Shown here: positions 11,105 through 18,931 of the stretch, in pieces
Layout of the letters: each line of letters starts with the position of its first letter
How positions within the stretch are numbered: position 1 is the stretch's first letter
Translations under genes and position numbers: made by a program
DNA from: Frankineae bacterium MT45
GTDB taxonomy: Bacteria > Actinomycetota > Actinomycetes > Mycobacteriales > Jatrophihabitantaceae
Direction of reading: 5' to 3'
DNA length: 64,000 nucleotides
Assembly (NCBI GenBank): GCA_900100325.1
Contig: LT629697.1
Coordinates: 2,725,423 to 2,789,422 of the forward strand
The notes under the pieces: model-generated
What the model saw: the letters and a program-made list of their open reading frames with translations, nothing else
The model's database searches: none
What the model was told of the DNA's origin: nothing

Positions 11105-11672
11105 TTGGTTCTTTCTCTTCTTCGATGCCGTCCGTGCGCGACGGGCGGTTTGGCTTGGCGGCGGAGCGGAGAGGCGCGACGACCATGATCATGTTCCGGC
11201 CGTCCTGCTTCGGCGAGGACTCGACGAAGCCGATCTCGCCGATGTCTTCAGCAAGACGCTGGAGGAGCCGGAAACCGAGCTCGGGACGTGACTGCTCCCG
11301 GCCGCGGAACATGATCGTGACCTTGACCTTGTCGCCCTGCTTCAGGAACCGCTCGACGTGACCCTTCTTGGTCGCGTAGTCGTGCGGATCGATCTTCGGG
11401 CGAAGCTTCATCTCTTTGATGACGGTCAGGCCCTGGTTTCGCCTGGCTTCGCGGGCCTTCTGCGCGCTCTCGTACTTGAACTTTCCGTAGTCCATGAGCT
11501 TGCAGACGGGTGGACGGGCCATGGGTGCGACCTCGACCAGATCCAGATCAGCCTCAGCGGCGAGTTCCAGAGCCTTGCCGATCGGCACGATGCCGACCTG
11601 CTCGCCCTCGGGACCGACGAGGCGTACCTCAGGTACTCGGATCCGGTCATTGATCCTAGGTTCGGAGCTGAT
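11097..11672 (-). CDS. infC: Translation initiation factor IF-3 (AUC start)
   Basis: Binds the 30S subunit, keeps it apart from 50S and rejects wrong start codons. The frame is open to 11807, but the protein family begins at the segment [20 protein letters not shown], and the Ile codon ATC at 11670-11672 follows a perfect Shine-Dalgarno AAGGAGGT by three bases. No ATG, GTG or TTG occurs near this point. I therefore call an ATC start, giving 191 residues, with the N domain (about 1-80), a Lys-rich linker and the C domain ending [11 protein letters not shown]. Rare starts (AUU in E. coli) let IF-3 repress its own translation; the same is inferred here. Confidence 0.93.
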   Translation of the reverse strand: MSSEPRINDRIRVPEVRLVGPEGEQVGIVPIGKALELAAEADLDLVEVAPMARPPVCKLMDYGKFKYESAQKAREARRNQGLTVIKEMKLRPKIDPHDYATKKGHVERFLKQGDKVKVTIMFRGREQSRPELGFRLLQRLAEDIGEIGFVESSPKQDGRNMIMVVAPLRSAAKPNRPSRTDGIEEEKEPNA

Positions 11673-11675
11673 GTG

Positions 11676-11683
11676 ACCTCCTT
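11676..11683 (-). promoter_or_regulatory. infC: Shine-Dalgarno site that fixes the infC start
   Basis: AAGGAGGT on the minus strand is fully complementary to the 16S rRNA 3' end and is the strongest ribosome site seen in the window. It stands three bases before ATC. A strong site paired with a weak start codon is the arrangement known for autoregulated infC genes. Confidence 0.85.
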
Positions 11684-11751
11684 GGTCGTACTTCGTTGGT
11701 GAAAGTTCTGCAGTGAATCGAAAATCTCGGTGCTCACAGCCGTCCGGTGTC

Positions 11752-11814
11752 CTCTTCGCCTCTCGAGGCCTCGAGAAACGAAGAGAGCTCCGGCGCGGTA
11801 TGCGCACGGAGCTC
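11752..11814 (-). other. Two strong hairpins in the infC leader
   Basis: Two adjoining inverted repeats. The first pairs CTCTTCG (11752-11758) with CGAAGAG (11779-11785) around a 14-bp self-palindrome CTCGAGGCCTCGAG (11762-11775). The second pairs GAGCTCCG (11785-11792) with CGGAGCTC (11807-11814), continued inside by GCGC/GCGC around the loop GGTAT. They share base 11785 and lie about 80-140 bases upstream of infC, so they may form a leader attenuator or protein-binding structure for the infC-rpmI-rplT operon. No T-run follows either stem. A role in transcription from the other strand is possible. Confidence 0.55.
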
Positions 11815-11958
11815 GGAGCCGACCGATCCGCACGCTGCGCACCCTAAAACTGCGCACAGCAACACCTCGGCCAGACGGCCTCGGTACTACGGACCGGACC
11901 CGGCGCACCTGTGGAGCTGGTGGCTCGGGTGGGAGGCTGAAGAGCTTCCGCTTGCATA

Positions 11959-11977
11959 CCCCCGAGTGAATCGGGGG
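11959..11977 (+). other. Small perfect hairpin upstream of the DUF1844 gene
   Basis: CCCCCGA (11959-11965) and TCGGGGG (11971-11977) form a seven-base stem with the loop GTGAA, ending 25 bp before the GTG start at 12003. It sits in the 330-base divergent region between infC (11672) and the DUF1844 gene. Apart from this, the infC hairpins and the infC ribosome site, I see nothing recognisable in that region. Confidence 0.45.
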
Positions 11978-12002
11978 CTGGTCGCAATGACAGGCTACCA
12001 GG

Positions 12003-12494
12003 GTGCCTGACATAGACCCAACTTCTGCAACCAAGACCCCTGACCCCGATTCGAAGAGCTCCGCCTCAGAGTCTGGTTCCCCCGCCGAACCCCGAGGCAA
12101 TGTGCCCGGGAGCACCACCAAAGCCCACCCGACCGACGGCATCCCACTGCCGGCCCATGGCTTCGACAATCTGGATGACCTCGAGGACCCGCAGATCCGG
12201 GAGCTTTCGGAGATTCCGGCCATCGAGGTGATCTCCCGCGCCGCCGTCATGCTGATGAGCGCCTCGGCCGAGAAGCTCGGGCTGGCGCCGGACGCCGAGC
12301 CGTACGTCGACCTGGACGAGGCCCGTCGCCTGATCACCGCCCTGGCCGGCCTGCTGGCCGCCTCCCGCGAGTACCTCGGAGCGCATCGCCAGCCGTTACG
12401 AGACGGGCTCAAGACGCTCCAAGCCGCCTTCCGCGAGGCCTCGGCCTACCCCGATGACCCGGGCAAGGGCCCAGGAGAGGCTCTGCAGACCTGA
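12003..12494 (+). CDS. DUF1844 family protein
   Basis: A 163-residue acidic protein. Residues 1-50 are Pro/Ser/Asp-rich and look disordered. The conserved part runs from about 65 to 150: LSEIPAIEVISRAAVMLMSASAEKLGL, then DLDEARRLITALAGLLAASREYLG and a final helix, the pattern of the DUF1844 family found beside infC in actinobacteria. No enzyme motif or signal peptide. The start is GTG; a weak -10-like CAGGCT ends six bases before it, so the mRNA may be leaderless. Function is unknown; a ribosome-linked role is only suggested by gene position. Confidence 0.82.
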   Translation: MPDIDPTSATKTPDPDSKSSASESGSPAEPRGNVPGSTTKAHPTDGIPLPAHGFDNLDDLEDPQIRELSEIPAIEVISRAAVMLMSASAEKLGLAPDAEPYVDLDEARRLITALAGLLAASREYLGAHRQPLRDGLKTLQAAFREASAYPDDPGKGPGEALQT

Positions 12495-12527
12495 CCTCGC
12501 CGCCTGGTTATCTGACGGCCCGCTGAG

Positions 12528-13022
12528 CTAGCTGCGGGAGTTCGCGAAGAGCTCCCGCAGCCCGGTCATCGCGGCGACCGAGGACTCGTGGTCCCAACGC
12601 TGCACGGCGTAGAGAGCGAGCGCCTCCTCGCCGGGGAGGACGATGCGGGCGAAGCGGAGCTTCTTCGGGAAGTCGACCCGGGTGATGAGATCCCAGCCGA
12701 TGTTCTTCTCCGCTCCAAGGAAGGCACGGATGCGTACACCGTTGGCGTCAGCGTGCAGGCGGGGTCGGGTCGGTACTAGAGCAGCGGCGGCGAGGATGAC
12801 TCCGACGACGAGGGTTCCCAGCTGATCGGTCGGGACGAAGTGCACGCCCGCGTTGTCGTGCCGCATCACGATCGCGGTGAAGACGAAGACCACGAGAATC
12901 ACCGCCGAGCAGATCTTGGCGATCAAGGCGGTGCGGATCGGACGGGCGTCGACCACCACCTCGCGACGCAGCGGCACCCTCGGCCCATCGGCCGACGCGC
13001 CGGCAACCTCCGGGTCGGTCAC
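12528..13022 (-). CDS. PH-domain membrane protein downstream of hisG
   Basis: A 164-residue protein with two membrane helices (about residues 33-53 and 68-86) and a C-terminal PH-like beta domain (about 90-158: PRLHADANGVRIRAFLG...WDLITRVDFPKK...ALYAVQRWD). This is the bacterial PH family (DUF2581 type) commonly encoded after hisG in actinobacteria. Its start overlaps the hisG stop by four bases, so it is cotranslated with hisG, but nothing in it suggests histidine synthesis. Function unknown. Confidence 0.85.
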   Translation of the reverse strand: MTDPEVAGASADGPRVPLRREVVVDARPIRTALIAKICSAVILVVFVFTAIVMRHDNAGVHFVPTDQLGTLVVGVILAAAALVPTRPRLHADANGVRIRAFLGAEKNIGWDLITRVDFPKKLRFARIVLPGEEALALYAVQRWDHESSVAAMTGLRELFANSRS

Positions 13023-13864
13023 AACCTGCTCGCGTGGATGCTGGTGACGATGATTCCCCGGGCGCCGACGTGCCAGAGTTCGTCCATGATGCGGTTGGTC
13101 TCCGACGCGGGGACCATTGAGCGGACAGCCGACCAGCCGGTGCGCATCAGCGGCGACACGGTCGGCGACTCGATGCCGGGCGTGATCGCCACCGCCTGAG
13201 CCACGTGCTCATCGCGGATGTCGTAGTCCATAAGTACATACTGCCTCGCGATGATGACGCCCTGCAGTCTTCTCATCAACTGCTCAACCTGCGTCGACGG
13301 CGTGGCGCCGATGCGGCGGATGAGCACGGCCTGGCTCTTCAGCAGCGGCTCGCCGAAGGTCTCCAGCCCGGCGTGACGGAGCGTGGTTCCGGTCTCCACG
13401 ACGTCGGCGATGGCGTCGGCCACGTCCAGGCGAACGGCCGTCTCCACGGCACCGTCGAGTCGGATGATCTGGGCACTCACCCCGACGTCGGCCAGGTACG
13501 ACGCCACCACGCCCGGGTAGGCCGTCGCGACCCGCTTCCCCTCGAGGTCGGTGACGCTGTCGGCGGCACCGGGGACCCCGGCGAAGCGGAAGGTCGAACG
13601 TGCGAATCCGAGGTTCAGGATCCCCTCGGCGTTGGCTCCCGAGTCGAGAAGCAGATCCTCGCCGGTGATGCCGACGTCCAGACGCCCGGAGCCGACATAG
13701 ATCGCAATGTCGCGTGGGCGCAGGAAGAAGAACTCGGTGTCGTTGGCGGCGTCGATGAGGACGAGTTCCCGGCTGTCACTGCGCTGCCGATAGCCGGCCT
13801 CGGTGAGCATCTGGCTGGCGGGTTCGGAGAGCGAGCCCTTGTTCGGTACGGCGATTCTGAGCAT
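13019..13864 (-). CDS. hisG: ATP phosphoribosyltransferase (long form)
   Basis: First enzyme of histidine synthesis, joining ATP and PRPP. With 281 residues it is the long HisG-L form: the catalytic domains (MLRIAVPNKGSL, GRLDVGITGEDLL, the PRPP loop ADVVETGTTLRHAGL near residue 153) and a C-terminal ACT-like regulatory domain (about 210-281) that senses histidine. HisZ is therefore not needed. It lies 94 bp after hisE; that gap has no other recognisable signal. Confidence 0.97.
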   Translation of the reverse strand: MLRIAVPNKGSLSEPASQMLTEAGYRQRSDSRELVLIDAANDTEFFFLRPRDIAIYVGSGRLDVGITGEDLLLDSGANAEGILNLGFARSTFRFAGVPGAADSVTDLEGKRVATAYPGVVASYLADVGVSAQIIRLDGAVETAVRLDVADAIADVVETGTTLRHAGLETFGEPLLKSQAVLIRRIGATPSTQVEQLMRRLQGVIIARQYVLMDYDIRDEHVAQAVAITPGIESPTVSPLMRTGWSAVRSMVPASETNRIMDELWHVGARGIIVTSIHASRL

Positions 13865-13958
13865 CGGAGGACCTATCTTGGCGGCTGCGGACGTCGGTTG
13901 TCGGCCGGCGGGGCGCCGGCGCGGGGAAGCCGTGAGCGGCTCCCAGGGTGCGACAGGC

Positions 13959-14222
13959 TTACAGATGTCGGTAGACGTCGGCGAGCGTCAGGCCGCGCCC
14001 CAGCATCAACACCTGCACGCGGTAGAGCAACTGGCTGATCTCCTCGGCCGTGCGCTCCGCCGACTCGAACTCGGCGGCCATCCATGCCTCGGCGGCCTCT
14101 TCGACGACCTTCTTCCCCTGAGCGTGGACGCCGTCATCGAGGGCCTGGACGGTGGCCGAGCCGTCGGGTCGGTCGCGCTGACGCTCGGTGAGCTCAGCGA
14201 AGAGTTCGTCAAAGGTCTTCAT
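13959..14222 (-). CDS. hisE: Phosphoribosyl-ATP pyrophosphatase
   Basis: Second step of histidine synthesis. An all-helical MazG-like protein of 87 residues with the metal-binding acidic motif [17 protein letters not shown] and a second helix [15 protein letters not shown]. It is a stand-alone HisE, not fused to HisI, as usual in actinobacteria. A TAGGCT -10-like element on the minus strand (14232-14237) lies nine bases upstream of the ATG, so the leader is very short. First gene of hisE-hisG-PH. Confidence 0.95.
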   Translation of the reverse strand: MKTFDELFAELTERQRDRPDGSATVQALDDGVHAQGKKVVEEAAEAWMAAEFESAERTAEEISQLLYRVQVLMLGRGLTLADVYRHL

Positions 14223-14276
14223 CGCATCAGGAGCCTACCGGGCCTACTTGACCGACTAGCCAACGCCGTCACCCGA

Positions 14277-15815
14277 TCAATTAAGGCCCAAGCTTCGATA
14301 CCGATCGACCCGCCGAGCCCGCAGCGCCGACATCTCCCAGGACGTCAACTGATCGAGCTCGTCACCGATGACCTGGCTGAGGCGGAGCAGGAACTTCTGC
14401 GGCTCGTCGGCCGCATCCGGGTTCTCGGGCACGATCCGGTCGACGACCCGATTGCGCAGCAAATCAAGGCTGCGCACCCCCTGCGCCTGCGCGATCTCCG
14501 CCGCGTGGGCCGTCGTGCGGTACCGGATCACCGAGGCACCCTCCGGCGGGAGCGGGGAGAGCCAGGCGTGCTGAGCGGCCACCACCCGATCGGTGGCCAG
14601 CAGCGCCAGCGCCCCGCCACCGGCACCCTGACCGAGCAGCAGGCAGAGCGTCGGAGTGTCGAGGGTGGCCAATTCGGCCAGGCAGCGGGCGATCTCACCG
14701 GCCAGCCCGCCCTCTTCGGCGGCGACGCTCAGCGCGGCCCCCGCGGTGTCGACCACCGTCACCAGCGGCAAGCGCAGTTCATTGGCCAGGTGCATCCCGC
14801 GCCGAGCGATCCGCAGCCCACCTGGCCCGAGCGGCGCCGGCCCGCGCCGATCCTGCCCGAGCACCACGCAGGGAGAGTCGTCGAAGCGGGCCAGGGCGAG
14901 CAGCATTCCGGAGTCCTCCTCGCCCTGCCCGGTGCCCCGCAGCGGAGTGACGTCGCGGGCGACGACCTTCAGCAGCGCCCGGACGCTCGGACGCTCAGGG
15001 CGGCGGGTGCGGCGGATGGAGTCCCAGGCCGAGGTCGGCTCCAGCTCAGCGAGGTCGGCCGCCCCGTCGTCGAAGCGCAGCGGTTCGCTCGGTTCCGCCG
15101 ACTCCGGGCGCGCCGTCACGAATTGCCGGCGGGCCGCCACCACATCGAGCGCCGTGATCGTCAACTCGCGCAACTGCTCCGGGGCCACCACTGCATCGAT
15201 CAGGCCGTGTTCATAGAGGTTCTCCGCCGTCTGCACTCCCGGCGGGAAGGTCTCGTTGTAGATCGCCTCATAGACCCGGGGCCCCAGGAATCCGACCAGC
15301 GCCCCCGGCTCGGCGACCGTCACGTGGGCCAACGACCCCCAGGACGCGAAGACGCCGCCCGTCGTGGGGTTACGCAGGTAAGCCAGGTAGGGCTGGCCGC
15401 TACGCCGGTGGTTGGCCACCGCAGTGGAGATGGCCACCATCTGCATGAACGCGACGGTCCCCTCCTGCATCCGAGTGCCTCCCGAGGTGGGCGAGGCGAC
15501 CAGGGGCAGTCCCTCGGCGGTGGCCCGTTCGACGGCGGCCACGATCCGGTGGCCGGCCGCTACCCCGATCGAGCCGCCCAGGAAGCCGAATTCACCGACG
15601 AGCACGGCGACCCGGTGGCCGCCCAGTCGGGCCTCGCCGGTGATCACCGATTCGTCCAGGCCGGTGCGTTCACGAGCGTCGGCGAGCTCGGCCAGGTAGC
15701 GCTCGTCAAGGTGTCCCGAAGGCGCGAACGGGGGTAACGGGGTGGTGTCCCATGAGACGAATGACCCGGCATCGGCCACTCGATCGATCAATTCCAGCGC
15801 GCCAACCCGTGCCAT
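14277..15815 (-). CDS. accDA: Fused acetyl/acyl-CoA carboxylase carboxyltransferase (AccD-AccA type)
   Basis: Transfers CO2 from carboxybiotin to acetyl-CoA (or another acyl-CoA) to make malonyl-CoA. The 512 residues hold two crotonase-like halves: a beta-like half (about 1-240, with GEFGFLGGSIGVAAGHRI, SPTSGGTRMQEG, RNPTTGGVFASWG) and an alpha-like half (about 270-512, with VVDTAGAALS, GQGAGGGALALL). No N-terminal zinc ribbon of the E. coli AccD type is present. No biotin carboxylase gene is adjacent. The substrate (acetyl versus propionyl-CoA) cannot be decided from this sequence. Confidence 0.86.
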   Translation of the reverse strand: MARVGALELIDRVADAGSFVSWDTTPLPPFAPSGHLDERYLAELADARERTGLDESVITGEARLGGHRVAVLVGEFGFLGGSIGVAAGHRIVAAVERATAEGLPLVASPTSGGTRMQEGTVAFMQMVAISTAVANHRRSGQPYLAYLRNPTTGGVFASWGSLAHVTVAEPGALVGFLGPRVYEAIYNETFPPGVQTAENLYEHGLIDAVVAPEQLRELTITALDVVAARRQFVTARPESAEPSEPLRFDDGAADLAELEPTSAWDSIRRTRRPERPSVRALLKVVARDVTPLRGTGQGEEDSGMLLALARFDDSPCVVLGQDRRGPAPLGPGGLRIARRGMHLANELRLPLVTVVDTAGAALSVAAEEGGLAGEIARCLAELATLDTPTLCLLLGQGAGGGALALLATDRVVAAQHAWLSPLPPEGASVIRYRTTAHAAEIAQAQGVRSLDLLRNRVVDRIVPENPDAADEPQKFLLRLSQVIGDELDQLTSWEMSALRARRVDRYRSLGLN

Positions 15816-15879
15816 CTGCGCCCCCGTCCGCCGTAATACTCAAGTGCCTGGCAGCCGCCTGCGCCTGGCCGGTGCTAAC

Positions 15880-17043
15880 TCACCGGCTGTCATCCAACCA
15901 TGCCCGAATCGTCGCGCTGTGCTGGCCGAGGACGGGTGGGGCGTGATGGTCGACGGCTCCGCTGTGGTCGAAGCGAAGTGGCGGCCCGGGCAGCGAGATC
16001 CTCCCCAGCGTGGCGTGCTCGACCTCGATCAGCAGTCCCTGCGACCGTGCCTGCTCCCACTGGTAGACCTCGTCCAAGGCGCGCACCGAACCGGCTGGGA
16101 TGCCCAGCTCGGCCAGCTTCTTGAGCAGCTCGTCGCGCGTCAGGTCGGCGAAGGCCGCCGTCACAGCCGTGACCACGGAGTCGGAGTCGTGAACGCGTTG
16201 CGAGTTGGTCTGCCACTCCTGCCGGTCGATGCCGAAGGCGGGCGCGAAGGAGCGCCATAGGTTGTCGCTGCCGACCGCGATCTGCACTGAGCCGTCGGCG
16301 CAGTCGAAGAGACCGTACGGGCAGATCGAGCGGTGGTAGCGGCCGGTCGGGCCGGGTACCTCACCGGCGACGGTGTAGCGAGTGCCCTGGTAGGAGTGCA
16401 CGCCGACGACGGCCGACAGCAGCGAGGTCCGCACCACGTCCCCACGCCCGGTGCGCTCCCGCCGGTGCAGGGCCGCCAGTACGCCGGTCGCGCCGTACAT
16501 GCCGGCCAGCAGGTCGGCGATCGGCACCCCTACCTTCGTCGGCTCGTCGGCTGAGGGCCCGGTCAGCGACATCAAGCCACCCTCCCCCTGGGCGATCTGG
16601 TCATAGCCGGTGCGAGCCGCCTCGGGCCCGTCATGGCCGAAGCCGGTGATGGAGAGAATCACCAGTCTCGGATTGAGTTCCTGCAGCCGGGCCACTCCGA
16701 GGCCGAGACGCTCCAGCACGCCAGAGCGGAAGTTCTCGATCAGCACGTCGGCCCGGCGCACCAGATCCTCGAGGACGCCCACGCCATCGGCGCTCTTCAG
16801 ATCGAGGGCAATCGATTCCTTGTTGCGGTTGCAGGAGAGGAAGTAGGTCGATTCCGCGGCCGCGCCGGCTGCGCCATCGATGAACGGCGGGCCCCAGCCA
16901 CGGGTGTCGTCGCCGCCGACCGGGTGCTCGACCTTGATCACCCGGGCCCCGAGATCGGCCAGCATCATCGCCGCGTGCGGGCCGGAGAGGGCACGGGCGA
17001 GTTCGACGACCGTGATGTCTGCGAGCGGTGCGTCAGTGCTCAT
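15880..17043 (-). CDS. CaiB/BaiF family (class III) CoA-transferase
   Basis: Moves CoA between carboxylic acids. It has 387 residues with the family hallmarks: ITVVELARALSGPHAAMMLADLGARVIKVEHP at the N-terminus, ADVLIENFRSGVLERLGLG, and the catalytic Asp in TGYDQIAQGEGGLMS (about residue 145). The C-terminal small domain includes LAELGIPAGSVRALDEV. The start ATG follows a TAGGCT -10-like element by six bases, indicating a leaderless mRNA. It is divergent from the kinase-like gene at 17131. The acyl substrate is unknown; it may share a metabolic theme with the carboxyltransferase downstream. Confidence 0.9.
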   Translation of the reverse strand: MSTDAPLADITVVELARALSGPHAAMMLADLGARVIKVEHPVGGDDTRGWGPPFIDGAAGAAAESTYFLSCNRNKESIALDLKSADGVGVLEDLVRRADVLIENFRSGVLERLGLGVARLQELNPRLVILSITGFGHDGPEAARTGYDQIAQGEGGLMSLTGPSADEPTKVGVPIADLLAGMYGATGVLAALHRRERTGRGDVVRTSLLSAVVGVHSYQGTRYTVAGEVPGPTGRYHRSICPYGLFDCADGSVQIAVGSDNLWRSFAPAFGIDRQEWQTNSQRVHDSDSVVTAVTAAFADLTRDELLKKLAELGIPAGSVRALDEVYQWEQARSQGLLIEVEHATLGRISLPGPPLRFDHSGAVDHHAPPVLGQHSATIRAWLDDSR

Positions 17044-17130
17044 CCACCGAGCCTAGACAACGCCCAAGCGGCGCACCGACGGTCGCCACCCGGCCGCCGG
17101 CGAGGCGGCGACGCGCCTACGCTTGGCCTT
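17044..17130. promoter_or_regulatory. Divergent leaderless promoters for the CoA-transferase and the kinase
   Basis: In 87 bp between two divergent genes, TAGGCT on the minus strand (17050-17055) lies six bases before the ATG at 17043, and TACGCT on the plus strand (17118-17123) lies seven bases before the GTG at 17131. Both fit the actinobacterial TAnnnT -10 followed directly by the start codon. Neither gene has a Shine-Dalgarno site. -35 elements are weak. Confidence 0.6.
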
Positions 17131-17715
17131 GTGATGACGCACATCGATTTGGCTAATTCACCTAGCGAACTCGCGGCGCGGATAGTGCACGACACGACCC
17201 AGCGCCCACCCCGATGCGGCCGGGTCCGAGTCGTCGCCATCGACGGGGGTGCCGCCTCCGGAAAGAGCACGCTGGCCGACGAGGTCTACTCGGCGTTCTG
17301 GGCAACCGAACGGCACACCGAACTCGTCCGCATCGACAACCTGCTCGACGGGTGGGGCGATCAGTTCACCTTCTGGCCCCGGCTCCGGGAAGGCGTCTTG
17401 GCGCCGCTCGCGAAGGGCGAGACAGGCAGCTACCAGCGCTACGACTGGAATTCCGCTACTTTTACTGGCGAAGTCCGCGTCCCACCGACCGAGGTCCTGA
17501 TCGTGGAGGGCGTCTCCGCCATCGAGTGCTGCGGCGACCGGGCGGCATTCCGGGTCCTGATCGACCTGCCGCGAGCGGTTCGCGAGCAGCGCTGGAGCGA
17601 GCGCGACGGCGCGGCACTCCAGCCGGAGTGGGTGCGCTGGCTCGATGCCGAGGATGACTACTTTCGAACCAGCGCACCCGAGGCCGACCTGCGGATCGGC
17701 CTGACTTCGGAGTGA
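17131..17715 (+). CDS. Uridine-kinase-like P-loop NTPase
   Basis: A 194-residue protein with a Walker A loop IDGGAASGKSTLADEV at about residue 33, then a kinase-like core (ELVRIDNLLDGW, LIVEGVSAIE, a DLPRAVREQRWSERD lid-like stretch). This order is that of uridine kinase/phosphoribulokinase-type small-molecule kinases. The first GTG (17131) is preferred over the ATG three bases later because a -10 element TACGCT ends seven bases before it. The substrate is unknown. The reading frame is open further upstream, but that part is antisense to the CoA-transferase gene. Confidence 0.75.
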   Translation: MMTHIDLANSPSELAARIVHDTTQRPPRCGRVRVVAIDGGAASGKSTLADEVYSAFWATERHTELVRIDNLLDGWGDQFTFWPRLREGVLAPLAKGETGSYQRYDWNSATFTGEVRVPPTEVLIVEGVSAIECCGDRAAFRVLIDLPRAVREQRWSERDGAALQPEWVRWLDAEDDYFRTSAPEADLRIGLTSE

Positions 17716-17781
17716 TCCGGATGTGGCGGCTAGTGATTCCGCGGAGCGTCTGATGGTTCAACGCCGCCGCGGCTACAGCGA

Positions 17782-18222
17782 CTAGGCAGAGGCGAGCTGC
17801 GAGCCGGAGGCCTCGGCCAGCGCCGCGCCGAGCGTCTTCTGCAGTACGTCACTGCCGGCCAGGCGCACCAGTTCGGCCGCCGCCGGCAGAATTGCGGACG
17901 TTGCGGCATCGCCGAAGTTGTCCACGTAGTGCGGGCGTGGACGGTGCGGCCAGGTGCCGCAGAAGTCGTCGAAGTCGAAGAGGGCAACGATCGCGCTCCC
18001 CCGCTGTTCACCGCTGGCCTTCGGTGCGTCGGCGGCACTCTGCGCCGCGGCCAGGGACGCGGCCCGGGCGATCTGCTCGACCACCTTCCCCGAGGCCACC
18101 TGACCGACGGCGTGCTGAACGGCCGAGGCGACAACGGCGTCTACCTCGTAGCTGTAGCGAGCACGGATCAGCAACTGCCACGGCACGTTTCCGGCGCCCG
18201 GAAAATTATCTACATCCCACAT
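17782..18222 (-). CDS. Conserved-looking hypothetical protein
   Basis: A 146-residue protein I do not recognise. The N-terminus MWDVDNFPGAGNVPWQLLIRARYSYEVDA and the central VALFDFDDFCGTWPHRPRPHYVDNFGD are rich in aromatic and acidic residues and look specific; the flanks (about 40-75, 110-146) are Ala-rich helices. No signal peptide, membrane segment or known motif. The start is well supported by AAAGGAG six bases before the ATG at 18222. A GC-rich stem (GGCGGCGC 18241-18248 with GCGCCGCC 18254-18261) lies just upstream. It may be cotranscribed after the MocA-like gene, about 100 bp away. No function is claimed. Confidence 0.6.
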   Translation of the reverse strand: MWDVDNFPGAGNVPWQLLIRARYSYEVDAVVASAVQHAVGQVASGKVVEQIARAASLAAAQSAADAPKASGEQRGSAIVALFDFDDFCGTWPHRPRPHYVDNFGDAATSAILPAAAELVRLAGSDVLQKTLGAALAEASGSQLASA

Positions 18223-18325
18223 CAGACGGCTCCTTTAGCGGGCGGCGCCCCATGCGCCGCCGTTGCTTCTGAGGAGATTCCGCCCAGCTTCCTGATACCG
18301 ATCCCGGCCGCAGTGCCGCGGATCG

Positions 18326-18931
18326 TCAATGCGAGTCGAGGATGCCGCGCCAGCGGGTCAGGTCGGCCGGCGTGTCGATGTCGGAGGGGTCGCCGTCGCA
18401 GGCGACCTCGGTAACCAGCTCCGGATAGCGACGCATGAATGCGCGAGCACCGTCGTCACCGGTGGCCAGTTGAAGCACTTCGTCCCAATATTCACGCATG
18501 ATCGCCACCGGATGCCCGCGTACTCCGGCATAGCTCGCGACGACGATCGGGGCGCCGACGCCGCGTACCCGGCTCACCGCGTCGGCCTGAATCCCCGGGG
18601 AGTCGACGGGCATGCTCAGCACCCGTGCACCTTCGGCCGCCGATAGCGCCAGGCGAAGCGACGAGGAGAGCCCCCGGCCCGGATCAAGGTTCGTCACCAC
18701 CCGGACGCCGGAGCGCCGCGGTGGCGCGGTGCCTTCGCGCAGCACCACGAGCACCTCTTCGCAGCCACCCTCGGCCAGGGCCCGGACCGCCCGATCCAGC
18801 AGCCGCTCACCTCCGAGCGCGACGTCGGCCTTCGCTAGGCCCAGCCGCGTGCCAGCCCCGGCGGCCAGGACGACCCCGGTGGTCACCCGGTCGGTGGCCT
18901 TGGCCGACGGACTGTTGTTCAGCCCGACCAC
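18326..18931 (-). CDS. MobA/MocA-like nucleotidyltransferase
   Basis: A GT-A fold NTP transferase of 201 residues. The nucleotide-binding signature VVLAAGAGTRLGLAKADVALGG is at about residues 19-40 and the metal-binding segment is LSMPVDSPGI. Such enzymes add CMP (MocA) or GMP (MobA) to molybdopterin. The gene overlaps the end of the xdhC gene by 13 bases; the XdhC plus MocA pairing points to cofactor supply for a molybdenum hydroxylase (xanthine or CO dehydrogenase family). No such hydroxylase gene is in this window. Confidence 0.8.
   Translation of the reverse strand: MVGLNNSPSAKATDRVTTGVVLAAGAGTRLGLAKADVALGGERLLDRAVRALAEGGCEEVLVVLREGTAPPRRSGVRVVTNLDPGRGLSSSLRLALSAAEGARVLSMPVDSPGIQADAVSRVRGVGAPIVVASYAGVRGHPVAIMREYWDEVLQLATGDDGARAFMRRYPELVTEVACDGDPSDIDTPADLTRWRGILDSH

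Noticed and set aside
15816-15879. Search for tRNA genes or small RNAs in the gaps between genes
   Set aside because: No cloverleaf, T-loop (GGTTCGAAT-like) or CCA-end pattern was found in this or the other intergenic gaps.
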